Of a stretch of DNA of 64,000 bases, positions 63,689 through 64,000 are shown in pieces (position 1 is the first letter of the stretch; each line of letters opens with the position of its first letter). This DNA comes from Progne subis subis. Lineage: Eukaryota; Chordata; Aves; Passeriformes; Hirundinidae. Location of the stretch: NCBI GenBank assembly GCA_022316685.1, contig JAKJHU010000037.1, positions 1,537,792 through 1,601,791 on the forward strand, in the 5' to 3' direction. Under the pieces are notes generated by a model. The model ran no database searches, had not been told where the DNA came from, and saw nothing but the letters and a program-made list of their open reading frames with translations. Position numbers and translations under genes: made by a program.

Positions 63689-64000
63689 CCACAAAACAAA
63701 AACAGGCTTTATTACAGAGCAAGTTCAGCTTCTCCTGCAGTACATAGTACCAGTTTTAAAGCTTTGCATATTCATATTCAACCAAAAGTACGGGTCTTAC
63801 AATAGAAAGTCTTGGGTAACTCTAGCAGTATCCATTATATATTATCCACCACATCTTTCCTTGACAATAAAGTCTCCTATTATCATTAAAAAGGCAAATT
63901 TTTACAGGATGGAAAATTGTTCCCTTACTCTTCCCTACCTCAGACACACATCTTCTACAACTGCAGGTGGCTTTGGTAGGAAACATCAGTGTAAAAGTGG

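Overview
This window is vertebrate nuclear DNA, most likely from a bird. The evidence is ten copies or fragments of CR1 LINEs (several with their ATTCTATG/ATTCTGTG-type 3' ends), a solo endogenous-retrovirus LTR, short vertebrate exons with GT-AG introns, and one isolated CpG island. CR1 also occurs in crocodilians and turtles. The compact introns favour a bird, but species cannot be set from sequence alone.

Positions 1-20,301 (minus strand) hold the 5' part of ELP2, the WD40 subunit of the Elongator tRNA-modifying complex (also known as STAT3-interacting protein StIP1). I assembled ten coding exons whose phases all agree: 132+79+86+151+78+65+67+135+96+101 = 990 nt, or 330 codons. This is about 40% of the usual protein, covering the N-terminal WD40 propeller to the motif ESGVWLEQ. 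The remaining exons lie off the left edge. Nine donors are GT; the tenth is a GC donor (CAG|GCAAGT). The promoter is a CpG island at about 19,900-20,420 with a perfect GC box and a YY1-type motif over the start codon.

Two CR1 copies bracket the CpG island. From about 20,420 to 64,000 I find no recognisable coding exon on either strand. That stretch holds CR1 pieces, a 425-bp solo LTR nested in a CR1 with a clean 4-bp target duplication, a 240-bp CTTT microsatellite, several long homopolymers and some motif clusters that could be regulatory. In mammals SLC39A6 sits head-to-head with ELP2 within a very short distance; no such gene is visible here within 43 kb.

I see no bacterial, phage, CRISPR or operon-type system. 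Nothing here supports a new multi-gene system; the observations below concern splicing, the promoter, repeats and possible enhancers.
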